Assembly (NCBI RefSeq): GCF_000703045.1
Contig: NZ_JNLJ01000005.1
Span: 411,023 to 475,022, forward strand
DNA: 64,000 nt
Source of the DNA: Persephonella sp. IF05-L8
GTDB taxonomy: Bacteria > Aquificota > Aquificia > Aquificales > Hydrogenothermaceae
Direction of reading: 5' to 3'
Both the position numbers and the translations under genes were made by a program. Of this stretch, positions 9,851 through 18,029 are shown piece after piece. Below the pieces are notes generated by a model. It searched no databases. It was not told where the DNA came from and saw nothing but the letters and a program-made list of their open reading frames with translations. Every line of letters starts with the position of its first letter. Within the stretch, counting starts at the first letter, position 1.

Positions 9851-11229
9851 AGGCTTTTGTTTTTGATGATGAGAGAACAATAAGAAATGTTCTGAAAAAA
9901 ATTCTACAAAAAGAAGGAATTGAAGTAAAAACATTTGAAACAGGAGGTAATGCATTACAGCTTATTCAGGAAGAGAACCCTGACATCGTATTCCTTGATA
10001 TCTCTCTCCCTGATGCAAATGGTATAGATATCCTTAAATCAATTGTTTCCCTTGAAAACAGACCTTATGTTGTAATGATTTCTGGTCATGATGAGTATAA
10101 CTATCTGATTGAAGCAATGAAACTTGGAGCCTACGACTATATACCCAAGCCCTTTGATATAGAAAAAATTAGAAAAGTAATTCAGGAAATTAGAAAGATT
10201 GCCCCTACAAAAACTACAGCACAACAACCTGAAATAGACATTGTCGGTAAAAGCCCTCAAATGCAAGAAGTTTTTAAGCTAATAGGAAGAGCCAGTGCAA
10301 GTAATCAGCCTGTTTTAATAACAGGAGAAAGCGGAACAGGTAAAGAGGTTGTAGCACAGCTTATACATAGACATAGCAGCAGGGCAGAAGCTCCTTTTAT
10401 CGCAATTAACTGCGCAGCAATACCTGCAGGGCTTATAGAAAGTGAGCTTTTTGGATATGAAAAGGGAGCATTCACAGGAGCAGACAGAAAAAAAACAGGA
10501 AAGTTTGAGGCAGCAAATGGGGGAACGCTGTTTTTAGATGAGATTAGCGAACTACCCCTTGAAGCTCAGGGGAAATTGCTTAGGGCACTGCAGGAAATGG
10601 AAATAACTCCAGTAGGTTCAAACAAAAGTATAAAAGTAGATGTAAGGGTTATAGCAGCTACCAATAAAGACCTTGTTAAGATGGTTGCTTCAGGAAAATT
10701 CAGGGAAGACCTTTTTTACAGGCTATCTGTAGTAGAGATAAACCTCCCACCTTTAAGGGAAAGAAAAGAAGATATACCTGAACTTGTTGAGCTATTTACA
10801 AAACAGGCACTTAAAACCCACAGGCTTAAAAAAGGTGGTTTCACAGAAGATGCTGTTCAAATGCTTATGAATTATGATTTTCCCGGAAATATAAGAGAGT
10901 TAAAAAATCTGGTCAACAAACTGATAGTTATATACAGGGAGAGGCCTATCACTGCTGATATAGTAAGAAAATATATCTATCCCCAGGAAACAACCACTAC
11001 AGACTGGCAGGAAGGAATACGAAAAGAAGTAAAACAGATGCTGGAGAAGGAAAAAAAGAATATTTATGTTAAGCTGATAGAAAAAGCCGAAACTATAATA
11101 ATAGAAGAAGTTTTGAAATATACAAACGGTAATATTTCAGAGGCTGCAAAATATCTTGGAATTCATAGAAATACAATCCACAAAAAAATAGAGGAATTAA
11201 ATATAAGCAAGGGGAAGGTGAGAAAATGA
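9847..11229 (+). CDS. NtrC-family sigma-54-dependent response regulator
   Basis: A 460-residue three-domain activator. The receiver has acidic D7/D8 and phosphoacceptor D51 (VFLDISLPD), with the conserved Lys in YIPKPFD. The AAA+ domain has Walker A GESGTGKE at about 160-167, GAFTGA at about 208-213 (sigma-54 contact), and the RLSVVEINLPPLRERKEDI sensor region. The C-terminal Fis-type helix-turn-helix is intact (ISEAAKYLGIHRNTIHKKI). It activates RpoN promoters when phosphorylated. ATGA overlap with the kinase and again with the lipoprotein gene downstream makes a three-gene unit. I did not recognise a -24/-12 promoter nearby. Confidence 0.95.
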   Translation: MKAFVFDDERTIRNVLKKILQKEGIEVKTFETGGNALQLIQEENPDIVFLDISLPDANGIDILKSIVSLENRPYVVMISGHDEYNYLIEAMKLGAYDYIPKPFDIEKIRKVIQEIRKIAPTKTTAQQPEIDIVGKSPQMQEVFKLIGRASASNQPVLITGESGTGKEVVAQLIHRHSSRAEAPFIAINCAAIPAGLIESELFGYEKGAFTGADRKKTGKFEAANGGTLFLDEISELPLEAQGKLLRALQEMEITPVGSNKSIKVDVRVIAATNKDLVKMVASGKFREDLFYRLSVVEINLPPLRERKEDIPELVELFTKQALKTHRLKKGGFTEDAVQMLMNYDFPGNIRELKNLVNKLIVIYRERPITADIVRKYIYPQETTTTDWQEGIRKEVKQMLEKEKKNIYVKLIEKAETIIIEEVLKYTNGNISEAAKYLGIHRNTIHKKIEELNISKGKVRK

Positions 11230-12398
11230 AGAAAATATTATTTTTATTATTTCTGGTGTCAGGATTGACTTTGTTTTCCTGTGCACCTAAAACAACAACA
11301 GTTTCTGAAACACCACAGGTTAAAAACGCTACCTATTACTATAAACTGGGAATTTCTTATTTACAGGCAGGTAATAATGCACAAGCTATTTATTATCTAA
11401 GAAAAGCATATGAGATTTCTCCTGACGACCCTGACATACTTAATGCACTTGGTGTGGCATACAGTAATGTAGGAGAATTTCAAAAAGCTGAAGAAATCTT
11501 GAAAAAAGCTATAAAAATAGCTCCCAACAAAGCAGAAACATATACCAATTTAGGAGCAATCTTAGCAAAAGAAAAAAAATACAAGGAAGCCATCAAATAT
11601 TTCCATAAAGCAATAGAAAATCCAAACTATATGAAAAAAGACCTTGCATATTACAACATAGCAATGATTTACAAAGAAATAGGAGATAAGAAAAAAGAAG
11701 AAGAAAATCTTAAAAAAGCCATTGCCTACAATGCCTATATATTACCTGCATATATTGCCCTTGGAAATTTATATATACAGGAGAAAAGATATAAAGATGC
11801 ATTAAACGTGTTTCTTTCTGCCATTGATAAAGGTGCATCAGATGCCAGAATTTATCTTGGACTTGGAAAGTCATACTATTACTTAAATCATCCTGAAAAA
11901 GCCAGAATTTATCTAATAAAAGCCAAAAAACTTGCTGAAAATAATGAACTACTTAAGCTTGAGATAGAAAAATATCTTAATTTGATTGACAAAAAAACAG
12001 TCAAAAGAAGAAATATATTTAATATCAATCAGGAAGATAATGTAGCTCCTTCACCCCAAGCTCAACAAAATACAGAAAATGCAAATCCATATACAGGTGG
12101 ACAGACAATAGCAAAATATACCCCTGAAACACAAGAAAAGCCTCAAATAGTAAAACCCAAAATCAGATTTTATGTGCTTGTTGGCAGATACTCAAACAAA
12201 AAAACTGCCATATCCATTGCAGAAAAACTTAAAGCAAAAGGTTACAATCCAGAGATAAAAAGGGATATAATAGATGGTAAAGCTATCTATTCTGTTATAA
12301 TAGGGTATTTCAAAGAGTATAGAGAAGCTTCAAGATTTTATAGAAAAAATTTAAGACCTCTTGGAATAAGGGGTATTGTTAAATTCACAAGGAAATAA
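11226..12398 (+). CDS. TPR-repeat lipoprotein with C-terminal SPOR domain
   Basis: A 390-residue lipoprotein: signal peptide with lipobox LFSC (Cys 19 lipidated), about six TPR-type helical repeats (KLGISYLQAGNNAQAIYYLR, NALGVAYSNVGEFQKAEEIL and so on) to about residue 250, a linker rich in Asn/Pro/Gln (about 265-305), then a SPOR domain (RFYVLVGRYSNKKTAISIAE onward). SPOR domains bind denuded peptidoglycan glycans at division or remodelling sites, so a scaffolding role at the cell wall is inferred. The start overlaps the NtrC-type stop (ATGA), tying it to that two-component system. Confidence 0.88.
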   Translation: MKKILFLLFLVSGLTLFSCAPKTTTVSETPQVKNATYYYKLGISYLQAGNNAQAIYYLRKAYEISPDDPDILNALGVAYSNVGEFQKAEEILKKAIKIAPNKAETYTNLGAILAKEKKYKEAIKYFHKAIENPNYMKKDLAYYNIAMIYKEIGDKKKEEENLKKAIAYNAYILPAYIALGNLYIQEKRYKDALNVFLSAIDKGASDARIYLGLGKSYYYLNHPEKARIYLIKAKKLAENNELLKLEIEKYLNLIDKKTVKRRNIFNINQEDNVAPSPQAQQNTENANPYTGGQTIAKYTPETQEKPQIVKPKIRFYVLVGRYSNKKTAISIAEKLKAKGYNPEIKRDIIDGKAIYSVIIGYFKEYREASRFYRKNLRPLGIRGIVKFTRK

Positions 12399-12406
12399 GG
12401 AGAGAA

Positions 12407-13405
12407 ATGGAAAAGGTAGAATTATCGGTTGTTATCCCTATTTATAATGAAGAGGAGAACCTTCCTCTTTTGTATGACAAACTGAAAAAGGTTCTTGATA
12501 CCCTCGGAAAAAGCTATGAAATTATATTCGTAAATGATGGTTCTACAGACAGGTCATGGGAAATTATAAAAGAGTTATCAGAAAAAGACCCTCATGTTGT
12601 TGGGGTTAATTTCAGGAAGAATTTTGGGCAGACAGCAGCCATGTCTGCAGGTTTTGAAACAGCCAGAGGAGATATTATCATAACAATGGATGGTGACCTT
12701 CAGAATGACCCTGAAGATATTCCTAAACTCTTAGAAGTGCTTAACCAGGGGTATGATATTGTAAGCGGATGGAGAAAGGACAGAAAAGACGCATTCATAA
12801 GCAGAACACTCCCCTCAAGAATAGCAAACTGGCTTATATCAAAGGTTACAGGTGTTCATCTCCATGACTATGGTTGCTCTCTTAAAGCTTACAGGGCTGA
12901 GGTTGCTAAAAATCTGGATTTTTACGGGGAAATGCACAGATTTCTACCGGCTTTATCAAAGGCAATTGGTGCAAAGGTAACAGAAATCCCTGTTAAACAT
13001 CACCCAAGGATATACGGAAAATCAAAGTATGGAATATCCAGGACATTTAAAGTTTTACTGGATTTAATACTTGTTAAGTTCTTACTGGATTATAGAACAA
13101 AACCTTTAAGGATTTTAGGTGGATGGGGAGCTGTTTTACTTTTGATAGGTACTTTTATCTTGATTTATCTGGTGGGATTAAAATTATTTACCGGTGCAGA
13201 TATTGGAAATAGGCCACTGCTAATATTTGGAACATTATTTTTCCTTTCTGGAATACAGCTTATTTCAACAGGTATAGTCGCTGAGCTTATAACAAGAACC
13301 TATTACGAATCACAGGGCAAACGACCTTATATAATCAAAGAAATCATAAGAGATAAAAAGCTTGAAGTGGTAAACAGAGGGCTTGTTGAAGAAAAAAGCC
13401 ATTAA
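12407..13405 (+). CDS. GT2 glycosyltransferase, dolichol-phosphate-sugar synthase type
   Basis: A 332-residue membrane-attached family 2 glycosyltransferase. The N-terminal GT-A domain has VVIPIYNEEENLP (about 9-21), FVNDGSTDRS (about 45-54) and the metal-binding MDGDLQNDPEDI (about 96-107). Two hydrophobic segments near the C-terminus (about 240-258 and 272-295) match the ArnC/GtrB/DPM1-like group, which moves a sugar onto undecaprenyl or dolichyl phosphate. The ribosome binding site AAGGAG is 8 bp upstream of the ATG. The downstream flippase-like gene overlaps it by 23 bp, which suggests a lipid-linked sugar step followed by membrane transfer. Confidence 0.9.
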   Translation: MEKVELSVVIPIYNEEENLPLLYDKLKKVLDTLGKSYEIIFVNDGSTDRSWEIIKELSEKDPHVVGVNFRKNFGQTAAMSAGFETARGDIIITMDGDLQNDPEDIPKLLEVLNQGYDIVSGWRKDRKDAFISRTLPSRIANWLISKVTGVHLHDYGCSLKAYRAEVAKNLDFYGEMHRFLPALSKAIGAKVTEIPVKHHPRIYGKSKYGISRTFKVLLDLILVKFLLDYRTKPLRILGGWGAVLLLIGTFILIYLVGLKLFTGADIGNRPLLIFGTLFFLSGIQLISTGIVAELITRTYYESQGKRPYIIKEIIRDKKLEVVNRGLVEEKSH

Positions 13406-14252
13406 GATATTTGAGTTATTTGTTTCTATCGCTATATCTGCAGGTTTTATATACCTGTTTTACAGGGTAATAGGTTTTGATAAATTTGTGCAGTTTTTTA
13501 AAGAGATAAACCCTGTAAATATTATTATCGCCTTTATCCTTTATGTTGGTTCATATTTGACAAGAGCTTTCAGGTGGAAGCTTACCCTATCTATAAACCA
13601 ATTTAAGAAACTCTTTAAGATTACTGCTTTTAATACGGTATTTAATATTTTTATGCCATTTAGAACAGGGGAATTATCTTTTTTTTATATGCTTAAAAAG
13701 GAAAATATTCCCATATCAGAAAGTGCTGTTAGTTTTGTTTCTGTGAGAATATTTGATGCACTTTCTCTTTTTGCTGTGTTCGGAATGTCTTTTTTTCTTT
13801 TTAAAGGAATGCCTTTGCTGGCTATTCTTACGATTATATTAATGCCTTTAGCCGCATTTGTGCTTAAGTTTTTGGTCTCTTTTATAAAACATGAAAAAAT
13901 AAAGGCGTTTCATGATACAAAATTAACTCCTAAAAATATAATGGTGTTGTATGTTCTTTCTGTTTTAACATTTATTCTTAAATTTACAGCCTTTTATCTT
14001 GTTTTACCTTCAGGAGTAGATTTGTCCTTTGTTGAGGCATTTTTTGCAGCTTCTGCAGGGGATTTGACAACAATACTCCCAATTCACGGATTGGCTGGAA
14101 TAGGAACTTATGAAGGTGGTTATGCAGGGCTTTTAATATTATTTGGAATTGATAAAGAAACAGCTTTATTGGCTTCTGTATTTGTCCATCTGTTTATGCT
14201 AATGGGTGCGGCTTTAATAGCCGCATTTTCTTATATATTCTTAAGAAATTGA
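13383..14252 (+). CDS. Lysylphosphatidylglycerol synthase TM-region / AglD-like flippase family protein
   Basis: A 289-residue integral membrane protein with 7-8 predicted helices. It shows the family's YLTRAFRWK motif after the second helix, FRTGELSFFYMLKK, and the C-terminal TTILPIHGLAGIGTYEGGYAGL, typical of the MprF flippase-domain/UPF0104 family. There is no synthase domain. The start is TTG at 13383, inside the end of the glycosyltransferase gene (23-bp overlap). It probably works with that glycosyltransferase on a polyprenyl-linked or lipid-linked sugar; substrate is unknown. Confidence 0.8.
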   Translation: MLKKKAIKIFELFVSIAISAGFIYLFYRVIGFDKFVQFFKEINPVNIIIAFILYVGSYLTRAFRWKLTLSINQFKKLFKITAFNTVFNIFMPFRTGELSFFYMLKKENIPISESAVSFVSVRIFDALSLFAVFGMSFFLFKGMPLLAILTIILMPLAAFVLKFLVSFIKHEKIKAFHDTKLTPKNIMVLYVLSVLTFILKFTAFYLVLPSGVDLSFVEAFFAASAGDLTTILPIHGLAGIGTYEGGYAGLLILFGIDKETALLASVFVHLFMLMGAALIAAFSYIFLRN

Positions 14253-14270
14253 TGCCCTCTATAGAGGGCA
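14253..14270. terminator. Perfect 18-bp palindrome between convergent genes
   Basis: TGCCCTCTATAGAGGGCA reads the same on both strands and begins at the base after the stop of the flippase-like gene. It sits between two convergent 3' ends (14252 and 14278). There is no strong T-run after it, so it may be a weak terminator, an RNA 3'-end stabiliser or a protein-binding palindrome. Confidence 0.55.
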
Positions 14271-14277
14271 TAGCAGT

Positions 14278-15312
14278 TTATTTCCCTCCACCAAATACTT
14301 GATTAAGTTTTTCCTTCACAAGTTCGGTAGTTATTCTTGTAACATCTTCTTTTATACTTTCTTTAATTTTTTCTTTCAGGTCTGTTTCTATACTTTCAAA
14401 TAATTTTGTTTTTATCTCTTCTTTTATCTGGTCAATAGATTGGGTCATCTCTTTTTCAAGTCTGTCAAAGAAATCTTTTTGTATCTCCTCTTTAATCTTG
14501 TCTAAATCAAGGTCTGTTCTAATTTCTTCTATAAATTTTTCAATTGCTGTTTCCAAAACAATTTTTTTAATTTCTTCTGGAGACAATTCAATACTTATCC
14601 TGATATTCCCAGAATTTATATCTGAGGTTTCTGGTTGTTTATACTCCTTAACAATTTTTTCTTGTGAAACTTTATTTCCATTTCCTGTTATAGCTTCTTC
14701 CATAGAGGAAGTTACTGTTTCAAAAGATGATGTCTTCTTAAAATCTTCTTCAGGGTTAAGTTCTTCAAGTAATGAACCTACATCGGAGATATCCTCTTCT
14801 ATCTCAAGTTCAAATCCTTCTGTTTCTTCTGAAGTGGAAATGGTTTCACCTAAGAGAGCCTCTAAATCTTGTGGAGGAACATAGCCTTCCTCTTTTTGTT
14901 CAACATTTTCTAATGGTTCTTGAGATTTTTCTGTTTCTACAGAGGAATAGGTATTTTCTGAAAATTTACTTTTCAGTTCTTCTATAAGGGCAGATAATTC
15001 CGTTTCTTTGTCGTAAAATTTTAAATTTTCAAATTTTTTTAAATTTTCTTCACTGACAGAACCTTTTTCTATTAAAGCCTTAATTTCAATTCCTTTTACT
15101 TGAGGTCTGGAAATAAAAAATTCAAGTGCATTAAGTGCTATTTCTCCTCCAGAAGCATCATATATAACAATATCTGGTTTTCCAAATTTATCTTCCTTTA
15201 ATTCATTCACCAGACTTAAGGAATCCATATATCCTTTTACTTCAGCACCTGACAACTCTGCAGCTATATTTGCTACAAGCTCACTATCAAAACTAACAAC
15301 GGCTATTTTCAT
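14278..15312 (-). CDS. Receiver-like domain protein with long acidic coiled-coil tail
   Basis: A 344-residue soluble protein I cannot name. Residues 1-115 look like a diverged CheY receiver: MKIAVVSFDSELV, then DIVIYDASGG with a possible phosphoacceptor Asp near residue 50, but no clear KP motif at the end. Residues 120-230 are very rich in Glu/Ser. Residues about 235-340 alternate EEIKKIV, EEIKEEI and DLKEKIKESI repeats that predict a long coiled coil or amphipathic helix. The start is ATG at 15312 with AGGAGGG upstream. Other receiver-plus-coiled-coil proteins act in polarity or motility, but that is only analogy. Confidence 0.6.
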   Translation of the reverse strand: MKIAVVSFDSELVANIAAELSGAEVKGYMDSLSLVNELKEDKFGKPDIVIYDASGGEIALNALEFFISRPQVKGIEIKALIEKGSVSEENLKKFENLKFYDKETELSALIEELKSKFSENTYSSVETEKSQEPLENVEQKEEGYVPPQDLEALLGETISTSEETEGFELEIEEDISDVGSLLEELNPEEDFKKTSSFETVTSSMEEAITGNGNKVSQEKIVKEYKQPETSDINSGNIRISIELSPEEIKKIVLETAIEKFIEEIRTDLDLDKIKEEIQKDFFDRLEKEMTQSIDQIKEEIKTKLFESIETDLKEKIKESIKEDVTRITTELVKEKLNQVFGGGK

Positions 15313-15373
15313 AATACCCTCCTGTATAAATTTCTAATAATTATAAACATTTTTGGTTTTCTAAAAAATTTTT

Positions 15374-16534
15374 TTAGAACCTTATTATAAATTCGTTGTG
15401 AACCCCTTCCACTTTAACTTTTATTTTAAGTTTGTAAAAATCTGCTATCTCTTTCACTATTGCCAGCCCAAGTCCTGAACCTTCGGATGTTCTTGCTTCA
15501 TCTTCTCTGTAAAATCTTTCAAATATCTTGTCCAGATTTTCTTTTTTAATTAATTTTCCTGTATTTTTGATAGATACCTGCTTTTTCTTAATTGTTATTA
15601 TAATCTCTCCATTATCACAGTTATATTTAATGGCATTTTCAAGAAGATTAGAAAATAGTTTTTCCATGTCTGCCTGATTTGCTTCTATGGTTATCTGGTC
15701 TTCTTCTTTGAATATGACACCTATATTTTTTTCTTCTATTTTGGGAGAAAGTAAATGGAGTTGTTTTTTCAATAGCTCGTTTATATTAACAGGTTTTTTT
15801 TCTTTTTCTCCTATCTGGCTGATAAATAGCAGGTCAGCAACTATACTTTTCATATATTCAACTGTTCGTGCGATATTTTCAATATTTTTTTCAATATTTT
15901 GAAATTTTTTCTGTTTAATCAGATATAAGTTGGAAGATATTACGGTTAAGGGTGTTCTAAGGTCATGGGATACATTTTGTGTAAATCTTTCCTGTTTTTC
16001 CACAGTTTCTTTAATAGGGGAGAGTATCTTTTTTGAGATTAAAAATGAAAAAACAAGGATTATTGTTGATATAACAAATGTTACATAAATTAGGATAAGC
16101 TTTAGTTTATCTATACTTGCCAGTATCCTGCTTAGATTTTTCCCGACATATATATAATAAAGATTTCCATTCTTTTCTATTGAGGTTCCAAAGACAACAT
16201 CATGACCAATAACCTGAAATCCGGAAAAGAAATTTTTAATCTCACATAGTTTATGTTTATAAAAAACCATTTTTGCATCGTAGTTGTAAACGCATAAATA
16301 AGTATCATCTGGGATATTTACATTTTTGACTATAGAAAAGTCTCTTAACGGGTTCTCAACTACTTTGGATACCTCAAAGGCTATACTTTTAAGCTCGTCA
16401 GATATCTCATATAAAATTTGCTCCTTGTAAAAATAATAAATACTTCCTGCAAAAGCAGCGAGAATAAAGGTTGATATTGCTGAGATAAGAAGGGTTATTT
16501 TTAATCTTGCTTTAAGAAATTGGTCAAGTTTCAT
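15374..16534 (-). CDS. Membrane sensor histidine kinase (OmpR-system type)
   Basis: A 386-residue kinase. Helix 1 is at about residues 12-35, an extracytoplasmic segment runs to about 145, and helix 2 is at about 146-167. A HisKA domain follows with the phosphorylated His at 190 (VSHDLRTPLTVISSNLYL) and an HATPase with the N box (NLLENAIKYN) and GSGLGLAIV. No HAMP domain is obvious. It overlaps the response regulator stop by 4 bp. The periplasmic part contains two Cys (TYLCVYNYDAK and HKLCEIKN) that could form a disulphide or bind metal. Signal unknown. Confidence 0.92.
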   Translation of the reverse strand: MKLDQFLKARLKITLLISAISTFILAAFAGSIYYFYKEQILYEISDELKSIAFEVSKVVENPLRDFSIVKNVNIPDDTYLCVYNYDAKMVFYKHKLCEIKNFFSGFQVIGHDVVFGTSIEKNGNLYYIYVGKNLSRILASIDKLKLILIYVTFVISTIILVFSFLISKKILSPIKETVEKQERFTQNVSHDLRTPLTVISSNLYLIKQKKFQNIEKNIENIARTVEYMKSIVADLLFISQIGEKEKKPVNINELLKKQLHLLSPKIEEKNIGVIFKEEDQITIEANQADMEKLFSNLLENAIKYNCDNGEIIITIKKKQVSIKNTGKLIKKENLDKIFERFYREDEARTSEGSGLGLAIVKEIADFYKLKIKVKVEGVHNEFIIRF

Positions 16535-17187
16535 TCTATTTTATATCCTACGCCGGAGATATTCTGGATGATATCTTTGTCCTGAAGTATTTTTCTCAGA
16601 AGTTTTATATTTGCCCTGACAGTTTCCTTAGATGGATAATCTGTTATATCCCAGCATTTGTTCATAAGGCTTTCGTATGTAACGATTTTTCCTCGGTTTC
16701 TGATTAGTTGTTCAAGGATACAGAAAAGCTTAGGAGTTATCACAAGACTTTTTCCATCCCTGTAAACTTCTCTTTTTTCAAGGTCAATTTTTATATCACC
16801 TAACTGAACTATCTTATTTTTTTCGGTGGATACTCGTCTTATTAATGCTCTGACCCTTGCAAGAAGTTCCTCTATCTCAAAAGGTTTTACCAGATAATCA
16901 TCTGCTCCTATATCAAGACCTTTTACTTTATCCTGTAATGTATCCTTTGCCGTTAACATCAGAACAGGAGTATTATTTCCCTTCTCCCTTAAAATTTGAC
17001 AGACCTTATAACCATCAATCTTAGGTAGCATGATATCAAGGATGATAAGGTCATACTCATACAGGTTGGCAAACTCTAAGGCTTGCTCCCCATCAAATAC
17101 CGTATCAACAATATAATCATTTATTTCCAGTATTTCTTTCAGCGTATTATTAAGTTCCTCGTTGTCTTCCACTATTAGTATCTTCAT
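16531..17187 (-). CDS. OmpR/PhoB-family response regulator
   Basis: A winged-helix response regulator of 218 residues when started at ATG 17187; the longer upstream frame lacks homology and is rejected. The receiver has E7/D8 acidic residues, phosphoacceptor D51 (LIILDIMLPK), then T (MLTAKD) and K (YLVKPFE). The C-terminal winged helix carries RGKIVTYESLMNKCWD and the terminal GVGYKIE. It heads the RR-kinase unit and is divergent from an alpha/beta hydrolase. An 11-bp direct repeat that could be its binding site lies at 17211-17229. Confidence 0.95.
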   Translation of the reverse strand: MKILIVEDNEELNNTLKEILEINDYIVDTVFDGEQALEFANLYEYDLIILDIMLPKIDGYKVCQILREKGNNTPVLMLTAKDTLQDKVKGLDIGADDYLVKPFEIEELLARVRALIRRVSTEKNKIVQLGDIKIDLEKREVYRDGKSLVITPKLFCILEQLIRNRGKIVTYESLMNKCWDITDYPSKETVRANIKLLRKILQDKDIIQNISGVGYKIE

Positions 17188-17210
17188 ACTAAAAAATTTA
17201 TTCCTGAAAT

Positions 17211-17229
17211 AGTGAAAAGGAAGTGAAAA
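17211..17229. promoter_or_regulatory. Candidate PhoB/OmpR-type direct-repeat operator
   Basis: AGTGAAAA occurs at 17211-17218 and again at 17222-17229, an exact 11-bp period. OmpR/PhoB-family regulators bind tandem half-sites about one helical turn apart. The site lies between the regulator gene and the divergent hydrolase and just upstream of a TATAAT (17234-17239) pointing to the hydrolase. Autoregulation is inferred. Confidence 0.5.
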
Positions 17230-17267
17230 AACATATAATAAAATAAAAAACAAAAAGGAGGGTTCAA

Positions 17268-18029
17268 ATGAGAGTTTTTATACCTGAGGCTGTTTTGTTT
17301 TTACATGCATTTCCATTAAACAAAAGTATGTATAAATATCAGTTTGAAGCTTTGGAGAGCGAAAATATTCCTTATATAGCCGTTGATTATCCGGGATTTG
17401 GGGATGAAAGGAATTATCCTGATGAATACACAATTGAAACCCTTACAGATGCAATTTTATCAAAGGTAAAAGATTTAGGGGTTAAAAAGGTTATTCCTGT
17501 TGGCGATAGTATGGGTGGATACATTATGTTTGACCTGTGGAGAAGATATCCTGATTTTGTTAAGGGATTTGTTTTTGTTTCCACAAGGGCTGAAGCAGAT
17601 ACGGAAGAGGCTAAAAAGGCAAGATATGCAACTATAGAAAGAGTAGAAAAAGAAGGAAAAGATTTTCTTATAGAGTTTATGCTTGATGCCCAGACCTCAC
17701 CTGCAACAAAAGAAAATAAGAAAAAAATGGAAGAGCTTAGATGTATAATGAACCAGGCTACAGAAGAAGGAATTATAAAGGCTCTTAAGGCTCTTGCAAT
17801 AAGACCAGATAATACGGGGCTTCTATCCAGTATAAATGTCCCCACAATTGTTATAGCAGGAGAAGATGATGAAAAGGTCACTCCCCCAGAAATTGTAAAA
17901 AAGATTGCAGATGGCATCCCTGATGCAAAATTTTATGAACTTGATAACAGTGCACATCTACCACCTTTTGAAAATCCAAAAGAGTTTAATAAACTGCTTA
18001 TATCTTTTGTTAAACAAATATCAGGATAA
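17268..18029 (+). CDS. Alpha/beta-fold hydrolase
   Basis: A 253-residue soluble hydrolase. HAFPLNKSMY near residue 13 supplies the oxyanion-hole loop, GDSMGG places the nucleophile at Ser 81, the acid is probably in AGEDDEKV (about 204-205) and the His is in NSAHLPPFENP (about 231). This matches the carboxylesterase/3-oxoadipate enol-lactonase-like group, whose substrates cannot be read from sequence. The GGAGG site is just upstream of the ATG. It is divergent from the OmpR-type regulator and may be controlled by it. Its terminator lies inside the 3' end of the opposing kinase gene. Confidence 0.88.
   Translation: MRVFIPEAVLFLHAFPLNKSMYKYQFEALESENIPYIAVDYPGFGDERNYPDEYTIETLTDAILSKVKDLGVKKVIPVGDSMGGYIMFDLWRRYPDFVKGFVFVSTRAEADTEEAKKARYATIERVEKEGKDFLIEFMLDAQTSPATKENKKKMEELRCIMNQATEEGIIKALKALAIRPDNTGLLSSINVPTIVIAGEDDEKVTPPEIVKKIADGIPDAKFYELDNSAHLPPFENPKEFNKLLISFVKQISG

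Noticed and set aside
17188-17253. N-terminal extension of the OmpR-type regulator
   Set aside because: The extension is hydrophobic and unrelated to receivers, and MKILIVEDN at 17187 is the family start.
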